A stretch of 64,000 nt of DNA from an uncultured Prevotellaceae bacterium (GCA_902779455.1 CACZBS010000023.1:1-64000), one strand, 5' to 3'. Shown: positions 46,090 through 53,916, counted from the stretch's first letter. Translations and numbers: made by a program. Notes: generated by a model not told the origin, from the sequence alone.

Positions 46090-46610
46090 TATAATTTGAT
46101 CTTTTTGTATCCTTTTACTAATGATTCAATCCAAGAGTACCAATCAGCCGGTGATGTCCACACATGTTTCCAATGCCAGCCGTTAGTAGCGCGGTATATT
46201 CTATAGCACCCCACGCTTCTATATTTTCTTCCTGGATAGATGCTTTTCTGCTTGAAGTCTGACACCCATTGCTTCCCATCATAAATGGCTATATGCCCAA
46301 AATGGCTCATTTCATTTTTAGGAAGAACCGAAATATCTCCAATCTCTGGTTGATAGCCATCCAAGGAGATTTCCTTGAACCCCATTTGCGGCAGTGTCTT
46401 GTCGTATGCATAGGCAGGGATAAGCCCTATAGGGCATCCCCCTCGCCACATCGCCTTGACAACATACCACGCGCACATACTACGTGAACTTTTTGCTACA
46501 TGACACGATGCATAAGCTGCAGCCTTTTCATTGTTGTAGTAGTATGGCAGGTTGCTCCAAGCCAAGACACAGCCAACAATAACGACTAATACCTTTTTAA
46601 TCTTTTTCAT
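46089..46610 (-). CDS. Exported CHAP/NlpC-P60-like amidase
   Basis: The start at 46610 (MKKIKKVLVVIVGCVLAWS) gives a 173-residue protein with an N-terminal hydrophobic leader. The likely catalytic Cys46 is in SRSMCAWYVVKAMWRGG and His106 in FGHIAIYDGKQWVSDF; GDISVLPK separates them, as in CHAP or NlpC/P60 papain-like amidases. Such enzymes cut peptidoglycan peptides and can be housekeeping enzymes, secreted toxins or type VI effectors. It overlaps the SanA-like gene by 14 bp and the membrane gene by one base. Confidence 0.7.
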   Translation of the reverse strand: MKKIKKVLVVIVGCVLAWSNLPYYYNNEKAAAYASCHVAKSSRSMCAWYVVKAMWRGGCPIGLIPAYAYDKTLPQMGFKEISLDGYQPEIGDISVLPKNEMSHFGHIAIYDGKQWVSDFKQKSIYPGRKYRSVGCYRIYRATNGWHWKHVWTSPADWYSWIESLVKGYKKIKL

Positions 46611-47235
46611 GATGATTGTTGCGTAATAAGTCCATAAACATCTTAACCCTGGCAAACCATTCCCTGATATAAGTCTTCTGTGACATGAGTGAATGGGGCG
46701 ACTCAGCATTGAACCCGATGACCCAATCAAAATCCAGACCGAGATGATTGGCCAGATACAGGGCACGCTCGTTGTGGAACTTCTGAGATATCACGATCAG
46801 GTTCCTGCAACCATAATCATAATAGGCTCTTTGCACTGAGTGAATAGTTCTGTAACCTTTCCCATCAAGGATGATATCGCTTTCGGGAACGCCTCTTGCC
46901 AGGAGTGAGTCCTTCATACATTCTGTTTCATTGATACCGTCAAGACTTTTGTCGTCGCCGCTGATAAGGATCTTCCGTATTTTTCCTGCATGATATAGGT
47001 TTGCTGTTGCCTTGATGCGGTTTTCAAAGAAGATGTTTCTCCTGTGTGAAATGCGTGTCATCGGGGTCGTGCCGAGCAGCAGTCCTGTGTAATCCCCGTC
47101 TGGTACCGAGTCCACCTCTTCAAACAATCTTCCTTCTGCATTTTTAACAACCAGCAGATTGCTGACGACCATCAGTGCAGCTAATGCGCTGATGATTGCC
47201 AGAAGGACTCGCTTTATGATTCTCGTTCCTCTCAT
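46597..47235 (-). CDS. SanA/YdcF-type DUF218 membrane protein
   Basis: The 212-residue protein has an N-terminal membrane helix (VLLAIISALAALMVVSNLLVV) and a DUF218 domain: LLLGTTPMTRISHRRNIFFENRI, GKIRKILISGD, a DGKGYRTIHSVQRAYYDYG segment and IVISQKFHNERALYLA. The family includes SanA and ElyC, linked to envelope integrity and lipid-carrier use. The ATG at 47235 was preferred to a GTG three bases earlier. It is the second gene of the operon that starts with the DUF4846 gene. Confidence 0.85.
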   Translation of the reverse strand: MRGTRIIKRVLLAIISALAALMVVSNLLVVKNAEGRLFEEVDSVPDGDYTGLLLGTTPMTRISHRRNIFFENRIKATANLYHAGKIRKILISGDDKSLDGINETECMKDSLLARGVPESDIILDGKGYRTIHSVQRAYYDYGCRNLIVISQKFHNERALYLANHLGLDFDWVIGFNAESPHSLMSQKTYIREWFARVKMFMDLLRNNHHEKD

Positions 47236-47247
47236 CACGTTCTGATC

Positions 47248-48042
47248 TTAGAAATGTCTCAGTTCGCTGGTTTTATAGTGGAAGACGGCAAGCTGCAGGT
47301 CGTCGGCATCTTCATCAAGCATGAACCACGGCGAGCGGATGGGATTCGTGAAATTGCGCATCACGTGGATGTCACGGGCAGGCGTATTGCCTTCAGCCAG
47401 CAGGAACGCCTTCCGTCCGTGCTTGTCCTGAGCCACGTCGACCACCATTACGGCATGACCATACTTGTGGTTGCCGGGACGGTCGGCAGCGGCATAGACG
47501 AACACATCGCCTGGTTGCATGTCCTTTAGCCGTCGTTGCTCAAGCTCCCGGCTCAGCGAGAAGGTGCTGGCCACGCCATACACATTCCGCAGATAGCGCT
47601 CGAAAGCCTTACGCGAAGCGCCACCGCCATAGTGCATCGTCTTGCCGTTCACATCCTGAAATCGTATGCGACGATATTGGCCTGTGCTATAAAGGTATTC
47701 TGCCCGCAGTCGCATACATACGTCTGCGCACTGCTCAGCATTCGACAGCAGCGGCAGGTCAACCACCGCATAGCAGAGTGACTGCAATCGGCTGTCGCCC
47801 CCAGTATAGAGCTGCACTTTTGAACCTCGCACTTTCAGCGGAAGACTCCGCAGGAATTTTGCATAGCCAGCATCATCACCACTTATGCGCTCATACCCCC
47901 ATGGCTCCGGAATGTCCCCAATGGTCTTGTAGTTATGGGGATTACTCGTCTTGCTGCCAAAGAGAATCCATAGGCCAAATCCACCGACAGCTATCACTGC
48001 CAATAATGCTCCAACGATTGTCCATTTCAAAATCTTTTTCAT
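47248..48042 (-). CDS. DUF4846 protein
   Basis: The 264-residue protein has an N-terminal membrane or signal helix (WTIVGALLAVIAVGGFGLWIL) and the DUF4846 domain: FLRSLPLKVRGSKVQLYTGG, AVVDLPLLSNAEQCADVCMRLRAEYLY and MQPGDVFVY, GHAVMVVDVA, LLAEGNTPARDIHV. The function is unknown; the fold of the C-terminal half resembles NlpC-like proteins in my reading. It is the first gene of a compact four-gene operon (DUF4846, SanA-like, CHAP-like, membrane protein). Confidence 0.85.
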   Translation of the reverse strand: MKKILKWTIVGALLAVIAVGGFGLWILFGSKTSNPHNYKTIGDIPEPWGYERISGDDAGYAKFLRSLPLKVRGSKVQLYTGGDSRLQSLCYAVVDLPLLSNAEQCADVCMRLRAEYLYSTGQYRRIRFQDVNGKTMHYGGGASRKAFERYLRNVYGVASTFSLSRELEQRRLKDMQPGDVFVYAAADRPGNHKYGHAVMVVDVAQDKHGRKAFLLAEGNTPARDIHVMRNFTNPIRSPWFMLDEDADDLQLAVFHYKTSELRHF

Positions 48043-48064
48043 CTCGTATTGTTTTTTGATGATG

Positions 48065-48095
48065 CAAAGTTAACCTTTCCATATCACCTGACAAA
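48065..48095 (-). promoter_or_regulatory. Promoter for the DUF4846 operon
   Basis: On the minus strand TTTG (48095-48092) and TAACTTTG (48072-48065), spacer 19 bp, 23 bp before the start codon. Confidence 0.75.
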
Positions 48096-48165
48096 AGAAA
48101 TCCCGCCACGTTGTATGAACAGGCGGGATTATTGTACGAGGTTTTAAAGCTATCAATCAAATAGA

Positions 48166-48816
48166 CTATTTGCTGACCTCGGCATCCCTCTGTTTGGCCA
48201 TTTCCATATTGACAGTCTCATGCACTCTGAAATATTCACTGAGTTCAAGGCGCAGATAATCTGCGATGTCCGGTATCTCGGGCGTAAAGAGAATAACGGA
48301 CTTACAGTGAACATGGACATTGCTACCTGCCTCATCTATAGTATACACCGCCGTCACGCTATTCTTTAAATTAGATTCATTGATGGCTTTTTTAAGACGT
48401 GAAAACTCCTCAATGTCATATAGTTCTACATGGCCCCAATGAGTATCGTAAATATGAATAAAACGATTATTGTTGCTGGCCCTAACCACAAAATACTCTC
48501 CTTGATAGCCAAAGTTTATATCGGCATCTTCACCATCACCAGTTTCATACTGACAACCGATCTTTGTCAGCGTCTCAAGAAACAAATCTCTCGTTCCTTT
48601 CGTTTCTTCCATAACGTTGTCCTCCTTATTATTACTTTCCGATTTAAGTTCTACTTTCGTCTGATCTGACGTACCAGAATTGACAACAGTAATATTGTCA
48701 TCCAGAACCTGTTCAGACTCCTTGTTTTTCACCTCGGTCTCCGACCGCTTGTTCATATACTTGTTGGCGCAGATGCCAACCACCGCAACGATTGCTAAAA
48801 CAATAATAATCTCCAT
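48166..48816 (-). CDS. Membrane-anchored YbjN-like protein
   Basis: The 216-residue protein begins with a membrane helix (EIIIVLAIVAVVGICANKY), then a polar Ser/Glu/Asn-rich linker (25-70). The C-terminal domain has GCQYETGDGEDADINFGYQGEYFVVRA and LKKAINESN, which resemble YbjN-type (type III chaperone-like) domains. It has no close operon partner. Base composition is AT-rich. Role unknown. Confidence 0.55.
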   Translation of the reverse strand: MEIIIVLAIVAVVGICANKYMNKRSETEVKNKESEQVLDDNITVVNSGTSDQTKVELKSESNNKEDNVMEETKGTRDLFLETLTKIGCQYETGDGEDADINFGYQGEYFVVRASNNNRFIHIYDTHWGHVELYDIEEFSRLKKAINESNLKNSVTAVYTIDEAGSNVHVHCKSVILFTPEIPDIADYLRLELSEYFRVHETVNMEMAKQRDAEVSK

Positions 48817-48866
48817 TTCCTATTTTTAGTAAAACATTAACATAAAAACGACTATTTGACACTCTA

Positions 48867-48890
48867 AAACGCCTTGTCTATACGGCGTTT
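48867..48890. terminator. Terminator hairpin
   Basis: AAACGCC (48867-48873) pairs with GGCGTTT (48884-48890); on the minus strand the stem is followed by TTTTAG. It lies beyond the broken membrane gene at 48956. Confidence 0.55.
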
Positions 48891-48955
48891 ATGCACCACA
48901 TGTTGGCACCGACGCCCCCTTTAGAACAATTTGACAGATTTTCATTTTGATTTGT

Positions 48956-49413
48956 TTAAAGAGACATGAGATAATAGCTGATTAGAATATTCAATCCTAA
49001 GAGGATCAGATAAAAGAGAATAAAAATGAGCAGGTTTACCATCTGGTAGGTCGTATTCCATTTCGCGGCTAATCTCTGCAAATCATCCACACAAAGATCA
49101 AATGCGGCATTGAATGGCAGATGATAATGCTGCAGCATTTTGATGAAAGCATACACGTATGCGAAGCCATATATCAATAAAACTGCGGACAGTAGCAGCC
49201 ACCACATTGAAAAAGACCCCATCATCTTGTAAACAGCTATTCCAAAGGGAGCAAGCCTGACAACATCAGGACACCCCCCTGCAACCAAAGGTTAAACACC
49301 ACGGAGATCTGCTTGTAGGTCAACCCACACAGTTTCCCCAATAACAACAAGAAAAGCACGCAAAGGCCAAAAGGCAAGAGTGCCAAATCAACAAGTCTTA
49401 TTTTTCTTATCAT
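48956..49413 (-). pseudogene. Frameshifted paralogue of the 45244 membrane protein
   Basis: From the ATG at 49413 the frame encodes MIRKIRLVDLALLPFGL and GLTYKQISVVFNLWLQGGVLMLSGLLP, then meets a stop near 49238. The neighbouring frame continues with FGIAVYKMMGSFSMWWLLLS and ends HYHLPFNAAFDLCVDDL and NTTYQMVNLLIFILF. Both halves line up with the intact protein at 45244-46089, so one base has been lost or gained near 49240-49250, probably in the CCCTTTGG stretch. A sequencing error or programmed shift is possible but less likely. Confidence 0.65.
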
Positions 49414-49501
49414 CTCTGGTATGTTGTTTTCTTTTCAATGTTGTAATATGAAGCTTTTCCATTACGTTCATAAGGCGTATGGTAACATTCATATCTACAA
49501 A

Positions 49502-49996
49502 CTATGCATTCATCAGTTTAACATAGTTCTTGTGTACTTCCGGATCAATGGAACTTCCGTCAACATTAATCTGCTTAATGTAGATGTACTTCGGATAATG
49601 CCCCAGAACGGTAAGAGTGACAGGACAGATCCAAATCTCGCGTGTGAAGCCGTCGAGATTATTCACCTTGTAGGTAGCGCCGCCAGTAAGGCGCGAGAAC
49701 TGTTTGTCGCACATGAAGTAGCCTTCGGCCTCCAATTCTGGTTGAGGCTTTTTAGAAGGCATTACCAAGACTCTGACTCTTCGCTCTCCCTTATAATCGA
49801 GAAACTTCAGCAGATGGTTGGAGCCTGCAACCATCGCCAGGTTATATCTGTCACCAGGCCACGGCATGTCGATGTACCAGGTTTTGTCCGCAGGCTCATA
49901 GACAAACTGGAGGTCATACACTTTGCGACGGAAGCCGCAGATTCCTTTAGCATAAACCCATGCGAGTTTAGCATACTTGATTGTACGATTAAACAT
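49502..49996 (-). CDS. Hypothetical protein
   Basis: The 164-residue protein has no leader. It begins with a basic amphipathic part (FNRTIKYAKLAWVYAKGICGFRRK) and contains WYIDMPWPGDRYNLAMVAGSNHLL and several aromatic beta strands, ending in a segment KQINVDGSSIDPEV. I do not recognise the family. It has its own promoter 120 bp upstream. The neighbours are small orphan genes, some broken, so this is an accessory region. Confidence 0.6.
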   Translation of the reverse strand: MFNRTIKYAKLAWVYAKGICGFRRKVYDLQFVYEPADKTWYIDMPWPGDRYNLAMVAGSNHLLKFLDYKGERRVRVLVMPSKKPQPELEAEGYFMCDKQFSRLTGGATYKVNNLDGFTREIWICPVTLTVLGHYPKYIYIKQINVDGSSIDPEVHKNYVKLMNA

Positions 49997-50117
49997 TAGA
50001 ACAAGATTTAGTGAAAACGCCTCTGGGAGTTTCCCAAATGCGGGTGCAAGGACCGTGCAAACCGAATGCAGAAAGCTTGCTTTTTGCTGAGGTGAAGCAG
50101 GTGCTCGAGCAGCGCTG

Positions 50118-50149
50118 CAAAGTTACAACATTTTTCTGAAATCTCCAAA
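50118..50149 (-). promoter_or_regulatory. Promoter for the hypothetical gene at 49502
   Basis: On the minus strand TTTG (50149-50146) and TAACTTTG (50125-50118), spacer 20 bp. Confidence 0.65.
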
Positions 50150-50232
50150 TCGTATCATTCGGATGATTATCAATGCGTTACGTGTTTGGCACAGTTTTTG
50201 TTACGTTCGGACTTTGGCATAAATCATGCTCT

Positions 50233-50937
50233 TTACCCACCGATTTTGTCAATCAACAGATCAACTCCCTCTGTGGCTTTTGCCTTGATATGGATAAAGT
50301 CAATAGGCAGATGGCCCTTCATTTCAGAAGGATCAACCAGAAACTTCTGCGCTTTTGCCTGAGCATACCTCACGAGACCCGCTGCTGGATAAACAACGAG
50401 CGACGTACCAATAACGACAAAGACATCAGCATTCTCTACCAGGGTCAAAGCCTCGCCCATGTATCTCAGGTTTTCGCCAAACCATACAATGTATGGACGC
50501 AGCTGGGACCCATCGGCTGCTTTGTCTCCGATGCGTATTGGCAGGTCTAACGGATAATGCTTGATACAGCGGTCATCCTCACGGTCCAGCGAGGAGGTGA
50601 CTTTTGACAGCTCTCCATGCAGATGCACAACCTTGGTGCTACCAGCCCGCTCATGAAGGTCGTCTACATTTTGCGTGATAATGGTCACGTCGTGCTCTTT
50701 CTCCAATTCTGCCAATGCATAATGGGCATGATTAGGCTCGACGGTAAGGAGCTGCTTGCGTCTCTCGTTATAGAACTCTAGTACGCCCTCAGGCTCTTCC
50801 TCGAATCCTTCGATACTTGCCAGTCGCATGGCATCATACTTTTTCCATAACCCGTTACTATCCCTGAAGGTACTGATCCCACTCTCGGCACTTATGCCCG
50901 CACCAGACAATACAACAATGTTCAGTCTCTTTTTCAT
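50233..50937 (-). CDS. Sir2-family NAD-dependent deacylase
   Basis: The start at 50937 (MKKRLNIVVLSGAGISAESG) gives 234 residues. Sirtuin motifs are GAGISAESGISTFRD, ITQNVDDLHERAGS and the catalytic His in VVHLHG; LRPYIVWFGENL and IGTSLVVYPAAGL complete the NAD site. The four zinc-binding Cys of classic CobB are absent: only one Cys (DDRCIKHY) lies in that region. Similar zinc-less forms occur in Bacteroidota as far as I recall. It would remove acyl groups from lysine using NAD. The gene is alone, near a Nudix regulator and an ADP-ribosylglycohydrolase. Confidence 0.9.
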   Translation of the reverse strand: MKKRLNIVVLSGAGISAESGISTFRDSNGLWKKYDAMRLASIEGFEEEPEGVLEFYNERRKQLLTVEPNHAHYALAELEKEHDVTIITQNVDDLHERAGSTKVVHLHGELSKVTSSLDREDDRCIKHYPLDLPIRIGDKAADGSQLRPYIVWFGENLRYMGEALTLVENADVFVVIGTSLVVYPAAGLVRYAQAKAQKFLVDPSEMKGHLPIDFIHIKAKATEGVDLLIDKIGG

Positions 50938-51050
50938 ATTATTTTCTTGTTCTACTAAACACTTCTTTCTATTCACTGTCACCACCGATATTCCTTGTTC
51001 AGTGATTAACGTCTATACTATAATACCAGATCTCGAAAAAAAGTAACCAA

Positions 51051-51467
51051 TCATCTCCAACCATACTTTCTTAATACCTGTTTGAAAACGGGTTCATCAG
51101 AGATTGAGGCAAACAAGAGCATGCATGTACGGAGTTTCATCACGCCCAGATTGCTGAAGATTTCAAATATCGGCTTGTCTATTTCCAACAGGACCTGTGC
51201 CGCCTTTATTAATCTTTCTCTCAGAATTGGATGTTCGAAGTATGCTTTCGCCTCTTCACGTCCATCAAGGCCATAGAAATCAGTCAACTGGCTTGTTCCT
51301 TTTCTTTTCAGCTGAGGATAGACGTATCTGATCCAGCATTCGAATCCAAGTCTGCCCTCTTGGATTTCTTTCAATGCCAGTTCATACAAGGTGTAATCAC
51401 CTCTTTTGCCATCTTGTGCTGTTAGAAAACGCCCAAGTCCTTCTTTGTTTATGTTTCCTTCTGTCAT
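51051..51467 (-). CDS. DUF1810-like protein
   Basis: The 138-residue protein matches DUF1810 at FLTAQDGKRGDYTLYELALKEI, YVYPQLKRKGTSQLTDFYGL and AKAYFEHPILRERLIKA (seen in pieces). In this family the central motif is usually HWMWFVFPQ; here it is ECWIRYVYPQ, so the His is replaced. Function unknown; relatives are stress-related or enzymatic. Stand-alone gene. Confidence 0.8.
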   Translation of the reverse strand: MTEGNINKEGLGRFLTAQDGKRGDYTLYELALKEIQEGRLGFECWIRYVYPQLKRKGTSQLTDFYGLDGREEAKAYFEHPILRERLIKAAQVLLEIDKPIFEIFSNLGVMKLRTCMLLFASISDEPVFKQVLRKYGWR

Positions 51468-51523
51468 ATTATTTTAGTTAAACCACTCACTATATAATGC
51501 CAAAAACTTGGGAAAGGTAAACA

Positions 51524-51856
51524 GCTACTTTGCAACTTTAAAATAAATCATATCAGGATGCTCTCCAAATAAGAAGTGTACAACATTACATAGCCAGACA
51601 TCGTATTTAAACTCTGGCAAGTTTTCTACTTCATAAGTTCCTCCAATTGAGTCATGTGCTACAAGTTTTAGAATAATGGCATCGTCTTCTGTATCCTCCA
51701 AACTAACATTTACAGTAACTATAATCCATCTTCTGTCAAATAGTCAAGAAAAGCGTCTGCACCATCAACCATTTCAAGGTCTTCTTGATCACCATCATAG
51801 TCTAGTAGCACAACAAACCACCTGCCATCTTCCCATTTTTCAAATGTTAACTCCAT
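51524..51856 (-). pseudogene. Frameshifted small gene
   Basis: The ATG at 51856 opens MELTFEKWEDGRWFVVLLDY and continues GDQEDLEMVDGADAF to about residue 44, then stops. The adjacent frame continues from WIIVTVNVSLEDTEDD to YDVWLCNVVHFLFGEHPD and stops at 51524. The two parts together give about 110 residues of one acidic domain, so a one-base change near 51722 broke the gene. A complete promoter still precedes it (51895-51926). Family not named; such small acidic proteins are often found as immunity-like orphans. Confidence 0.65.
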
Positions 51857-51894
51857 CAATTTAAAATTTAGTTATTCTTATTTGTTTTCATTTG

Positions 51895-51926
51895 CAAAGT
51901 TACAATTTCATCATATAATCAGCAAA
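51895..51926 (-). promoter_or_regulatory. Promoter for the broken gene at 51524
   Basis: On the minus strand TTTG (51926-51923) and TAACTTTG (51902-51895), spacer 20 bp. Confidence 0.6.
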
Positions 51927-51973
51927 ACTCTGATAAGGTGTTGTATGAAAGTTCCATGTAATTGTACGAAATA

Positions 51974-52666
51974 TCAGAATTCCAGGCGGAAGCCCTTCTC
52001 CTTCATCTCGTTGTAGCTCTCCGGGTTGAACTTATAGAGGAATGCCACCTTCTTGTTGGGCATTGGGAGCGTTCGGTCAAGTTGGGTCAGGATGCCCAGC
52101 TTCAGCATCTTGTTGCAGAAGTTGCGCCTGTCGAACTTCACACTGAGGATAGCCTCATAGAGGTGCTGTAGCTGGGTCATGGTGAACTTCTCAGGCAGCA
52201 ACTCGAAGCCGATGGGCTCGAAGTGAATCTGGCGACGCAGTTCATTGGTGGCCTCACGGAGAATCAGGTCGTGGTCGAATGCCAGTGATGGTACCTTGTC
52301 GAGCGGGAACCACTGGGCCTTGGCGGCATCGTCGCCAGCCTTCACCTCGCTGAGTCGCACCAAGGCGAAATAGGCGATGGTGATGACTCGCTCGCGAGGG
52401 TCCCGGTCCACACCAGAGAAGGCATGAAACTGATGGATGTAAGCATCCTCCAGTCCTGTTTCTTCCTTAAGCTCGCGCTTGGCTCCCTGCAGGGCCGTCT
52501 CGTCCATCTTGAGGAATCCGCCAGGGAAGGCCCAACGCCCCTTGTAGGGCTCAATGCCACGTTCCACGAGAAGGACGTTCAGCCGTGTGCCGTCGAATCC
52601 GAAAATCACGCAGTCCGTCGTCACACTCGGATGCGGATACTTGTAATGATACTTCAGTTCTTCCAT
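51974..52666 (-). CDS. NrtR-type Nudix regulator
   Basis: The 230-residue protein has an N-terminal Nudix domain (about 10-140) with a complete Nudix box, GFLKMDETALQGAKRELKEE followed by TGL, and a C-terminal winged-helix part (about 155-225, KFTMTQLQHLYEAIL, DRRNFCNKML). This combination defines NrtR-type repressors, in which the Nudix part senses ADP-ribose or a sugar derivative. An intact Nudix box means hydrolase activity may remain. It follows the ADP-ribosylglycohydrolase gene by 12 bp. Palindromic sites at that operon's promoter are likely its operators. A related Bacteroides regulator, AraR, controls arabinose genes, so the ligand is open. Confidence 0.88.
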   Translation of the reverse strand: MEELKYHYKYPHPSVTTDCVIFGFDGTRLNVLLVERGIEPYKGRWAFPGGFLKMDETALQGAKRELKEETGLEDAYIHQFHAFSGVDRDPRERVITIAYFALVRLSEVKAGDDAAKAQWFPLDKVPSLAFDHDLILREATNELRRQIHFEPIGFELLPEKFTMTQLQHLYEAILSVKFDRRNFCNKMLKLGILTQLDRTLPMPNKKVAFLYKFNPESYNEMKEKGFRLEF

Positions 52667-52678
52667 ATTTATCTGTTA

Positions 52679-53497
52679 TTATTGGTTACACGCCTCGTTG
52701 AAACGGTCAATCACGTCCGTCAGGTGAGGGTCGAGCCTGTCAAGACATTCGTTAAGGATTGCTTCTGGAACCTCACAGACGGCAGCCGCTATGCCACCCG
52801 CAATGGCCCCTTGGGTATCGGCATCGCCGCCAAGCGAGACGGCTTCCCTCACCGTATTTTCGTATCCCTCCGCGGAGGAGATATTCTTCATTGCACAATA
52901 GATAGCCTCTGGAACCGAACCCTGACACGTCACGTCGAAACCATAGTTGCGCTGTATGGTCGCCCAGTTCTCGCCTATCTTGTCAAGGTCATAGAAACAG
53001 TGATTCTTGAGAAACACCTTCCCCTTTTCAAGATACTCGCCACTGCGCAACAGATAGATCATGGCCGCAACAGCTTGCGCTCCGATGATTCCTTCAGGGT
53101 GGTTGTGGGTCACTTCGGCTGAGATTTGTGCTAACAGGAGGGCCTCGTCAAACGATTTGGCATAATAGCCACAGGGACTCACACGCATGGCAGAACCATT
53201 TCCAAAAGAATTGTATGGCTCCGTCCATTTGTTTTCCAACCACCTCTTGAACATGCCTCCATATCCGGCATGAGGATATTCCTCGCCATAGCGATGCATG
53301 ATTTTGACCAACTGCTCATGTGAGTGCGTGGGATCCTCCACCAACCACTCGGCCAGGGCACAGGTCATCACCGTGTCGTCAGTAAATCTCGACCGTGGGG
53401 TGAACAATCTGAAATTCCAATCCTTTGTCTTGCGAAACTCATAGGCCGAGCCAATGATGTCGCCGCAGACGGCTCCGATAATTCCTTTGTTTTGCAT
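52679..53497 (-). CDS. ADP-ribosylglycohydrolase-family protein
   Basis: The 272-residue protein has the family motifs GAVCGDIIGSAYEF, FTDDTVMTCA (first metal site) and GGDADTQGAIAGGIA (second metal site), so both Mg-binding Asp clusters are intact. Members remove ADP-ribose from Arg or other residues, or hydrolyse ADP-ribosylated small molecules. It is the first gene of an operon with the Nudix regulator, whose ligand could be the product released here. Possible roles: reversing toxin or endogenous ADP-ribosylation, or nucleotide salvage. Confidence 0.88.
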   Translation of the reverse strand: MQNKGIIGAVCGDIIGSAYEFRKTKDWNFRLFTPRSRFTDDTVMTCALAEWLVEDPTHSHEQLVKIMHRYGEEYPHAGYGGMFKRWLENKWTEPYNSFGNGSAMRVSPCGYYAKSFDEALLLAQISAEVTHNHPEGIIGAQAVAAMIYLLRSGEYLEKGKVFLKNHCFYDLDKIGENWATIQRNYGFDVTCQGSVPEAIYCAMKNISSAEGYENTVREAVSLGGDADTQGAIAGGIAAAVCEVPEAILNECLDRLDPHLTDVIDRFNEACNQ

Positions 53498-53581
53498 TCT
53501 GTCCGTTTTAAATCGTTAATGAGAAGTTTTCTGTTGTTTTAGGGTAATAGCCTTGGTTGACATACCGGATGACTATTCATT

Positions 53582-53596
53582 GCGTAATATTTACGC
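53582..53596. promoter_or_regulatory. Operator palindrome 1
   Basis: GCGTAATATTTACGC, a perfect palindrome (GCGTAA/TTACGC with three central bases), lies at or just after the expected transcription start of the ADP-ribosylglycohydrolase operon. The same pattern recurs at 53638. Likely binding site of the Nudix regulator. Confidence 0.65.
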
Positions 53597-53598
53597 TG

Positions 53599-53630
53599 CA
53601 AAAGTACGAAAAATATTTTATTCCCACAAA
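53599..53630 (-). promoter_or_regulatory. Promoter for the ADP-ribosylglycohydrolase-NrtR operon
   Basis: On the minus strand TTTG (53630-53627) and TACTTTTG (53606-53599), spacer 20 bp, flanked on both sides by GCGTAAnnnTTACGC palindromes. Confidence 0.8.
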
Positions 53631-53637
53631 CTTTTAC

Positions 53638-53652
53638 GCGTAATTTTTACGC
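53638..53652. promoter_or_regulatory. Operator palindrome 2
   Basis: GCGTAATTTTTACGC, the second copy of the palindrome, lies just upstream of the -33 box of the same promoter. Centres of the two copies are 56 bp apart. It overlaps another palindrome TTACGCGTAA (53634-53643 region). Confidence 0.65.
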
Positions 53653-53701
53653 AACATGTTATTTTTTTCTGTTTTTCAGACAATGTATAAAACTTCCGCC
53701 A

Positions 53702-53776
53702 CGTCGTGACGGCATGGCGTCATGGCGTGACGGCATGAAATCACGACGTGACGGCATGACGTCACGACGTGACGAG
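53702..53776. repeat. 21-bp tandem repeat with internal palindromes
   Basis: CGTGACGGCATG recurs at 53705, 53726 and 53747 and a partial copy at 53768, a 21-bp period. CGTCACGACGTGACG (53760-53774) is a perfect palindrome inside it. The array lies between the divergent promoters of the ADP-ribosylglycohydrolase operon and the glycerate kinase gene. The 418-bp spacer 53498-53915 contains this array, the two promoters, the operators and a heptamer array. Confidence 0.75.
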
Positions 53777-53807
53777 AGTTTCCTACGGTGGACAAATGGG
53801 GAATATG

Positions 53808-53839
53808 TTTGGCTGTTTCAGATTTATTCCTTACCTTTG
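53808..53839 (+). promoter_or_regulatory. Promoter for glycerate kinase
   Basis: TTTG (53808-53811) and TACCTTTG (53832-53839), spacer 20 bp. Transcription would begin about 53846, immediately before the heptamer array. Confidence 0.75.
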
Positions 53840-53853
53840 CCACGGGAAGGGAA

Positions 53854-53916
53854 GAGTGAAGAGTGAAGAGTGAAGAGTGAAGAATGAAGAATTAAGAATG
53901 AAAAGTGAAAATTTAA
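53854..53916 (+). repeat. Heptamer array in the glycerate kinase leader
   Basis: Nine 7-bp units: GAGTGAA four times, GAATGAA, GAATTAA, GAATGAA, AAGTGAA and AATTTAA, the last running into the start codon. It therefore makes up nearly the whole 5' untranslated region predicted from the promoter. Confidence 0.9.

Noticed and set aside
49272-49278. A run of six C as a phase-variation switch in the broken membrane gene
   Set aside because: The homology to the paralogue continues in the same frame through the run; the shift is further downstream near 49240-49250.
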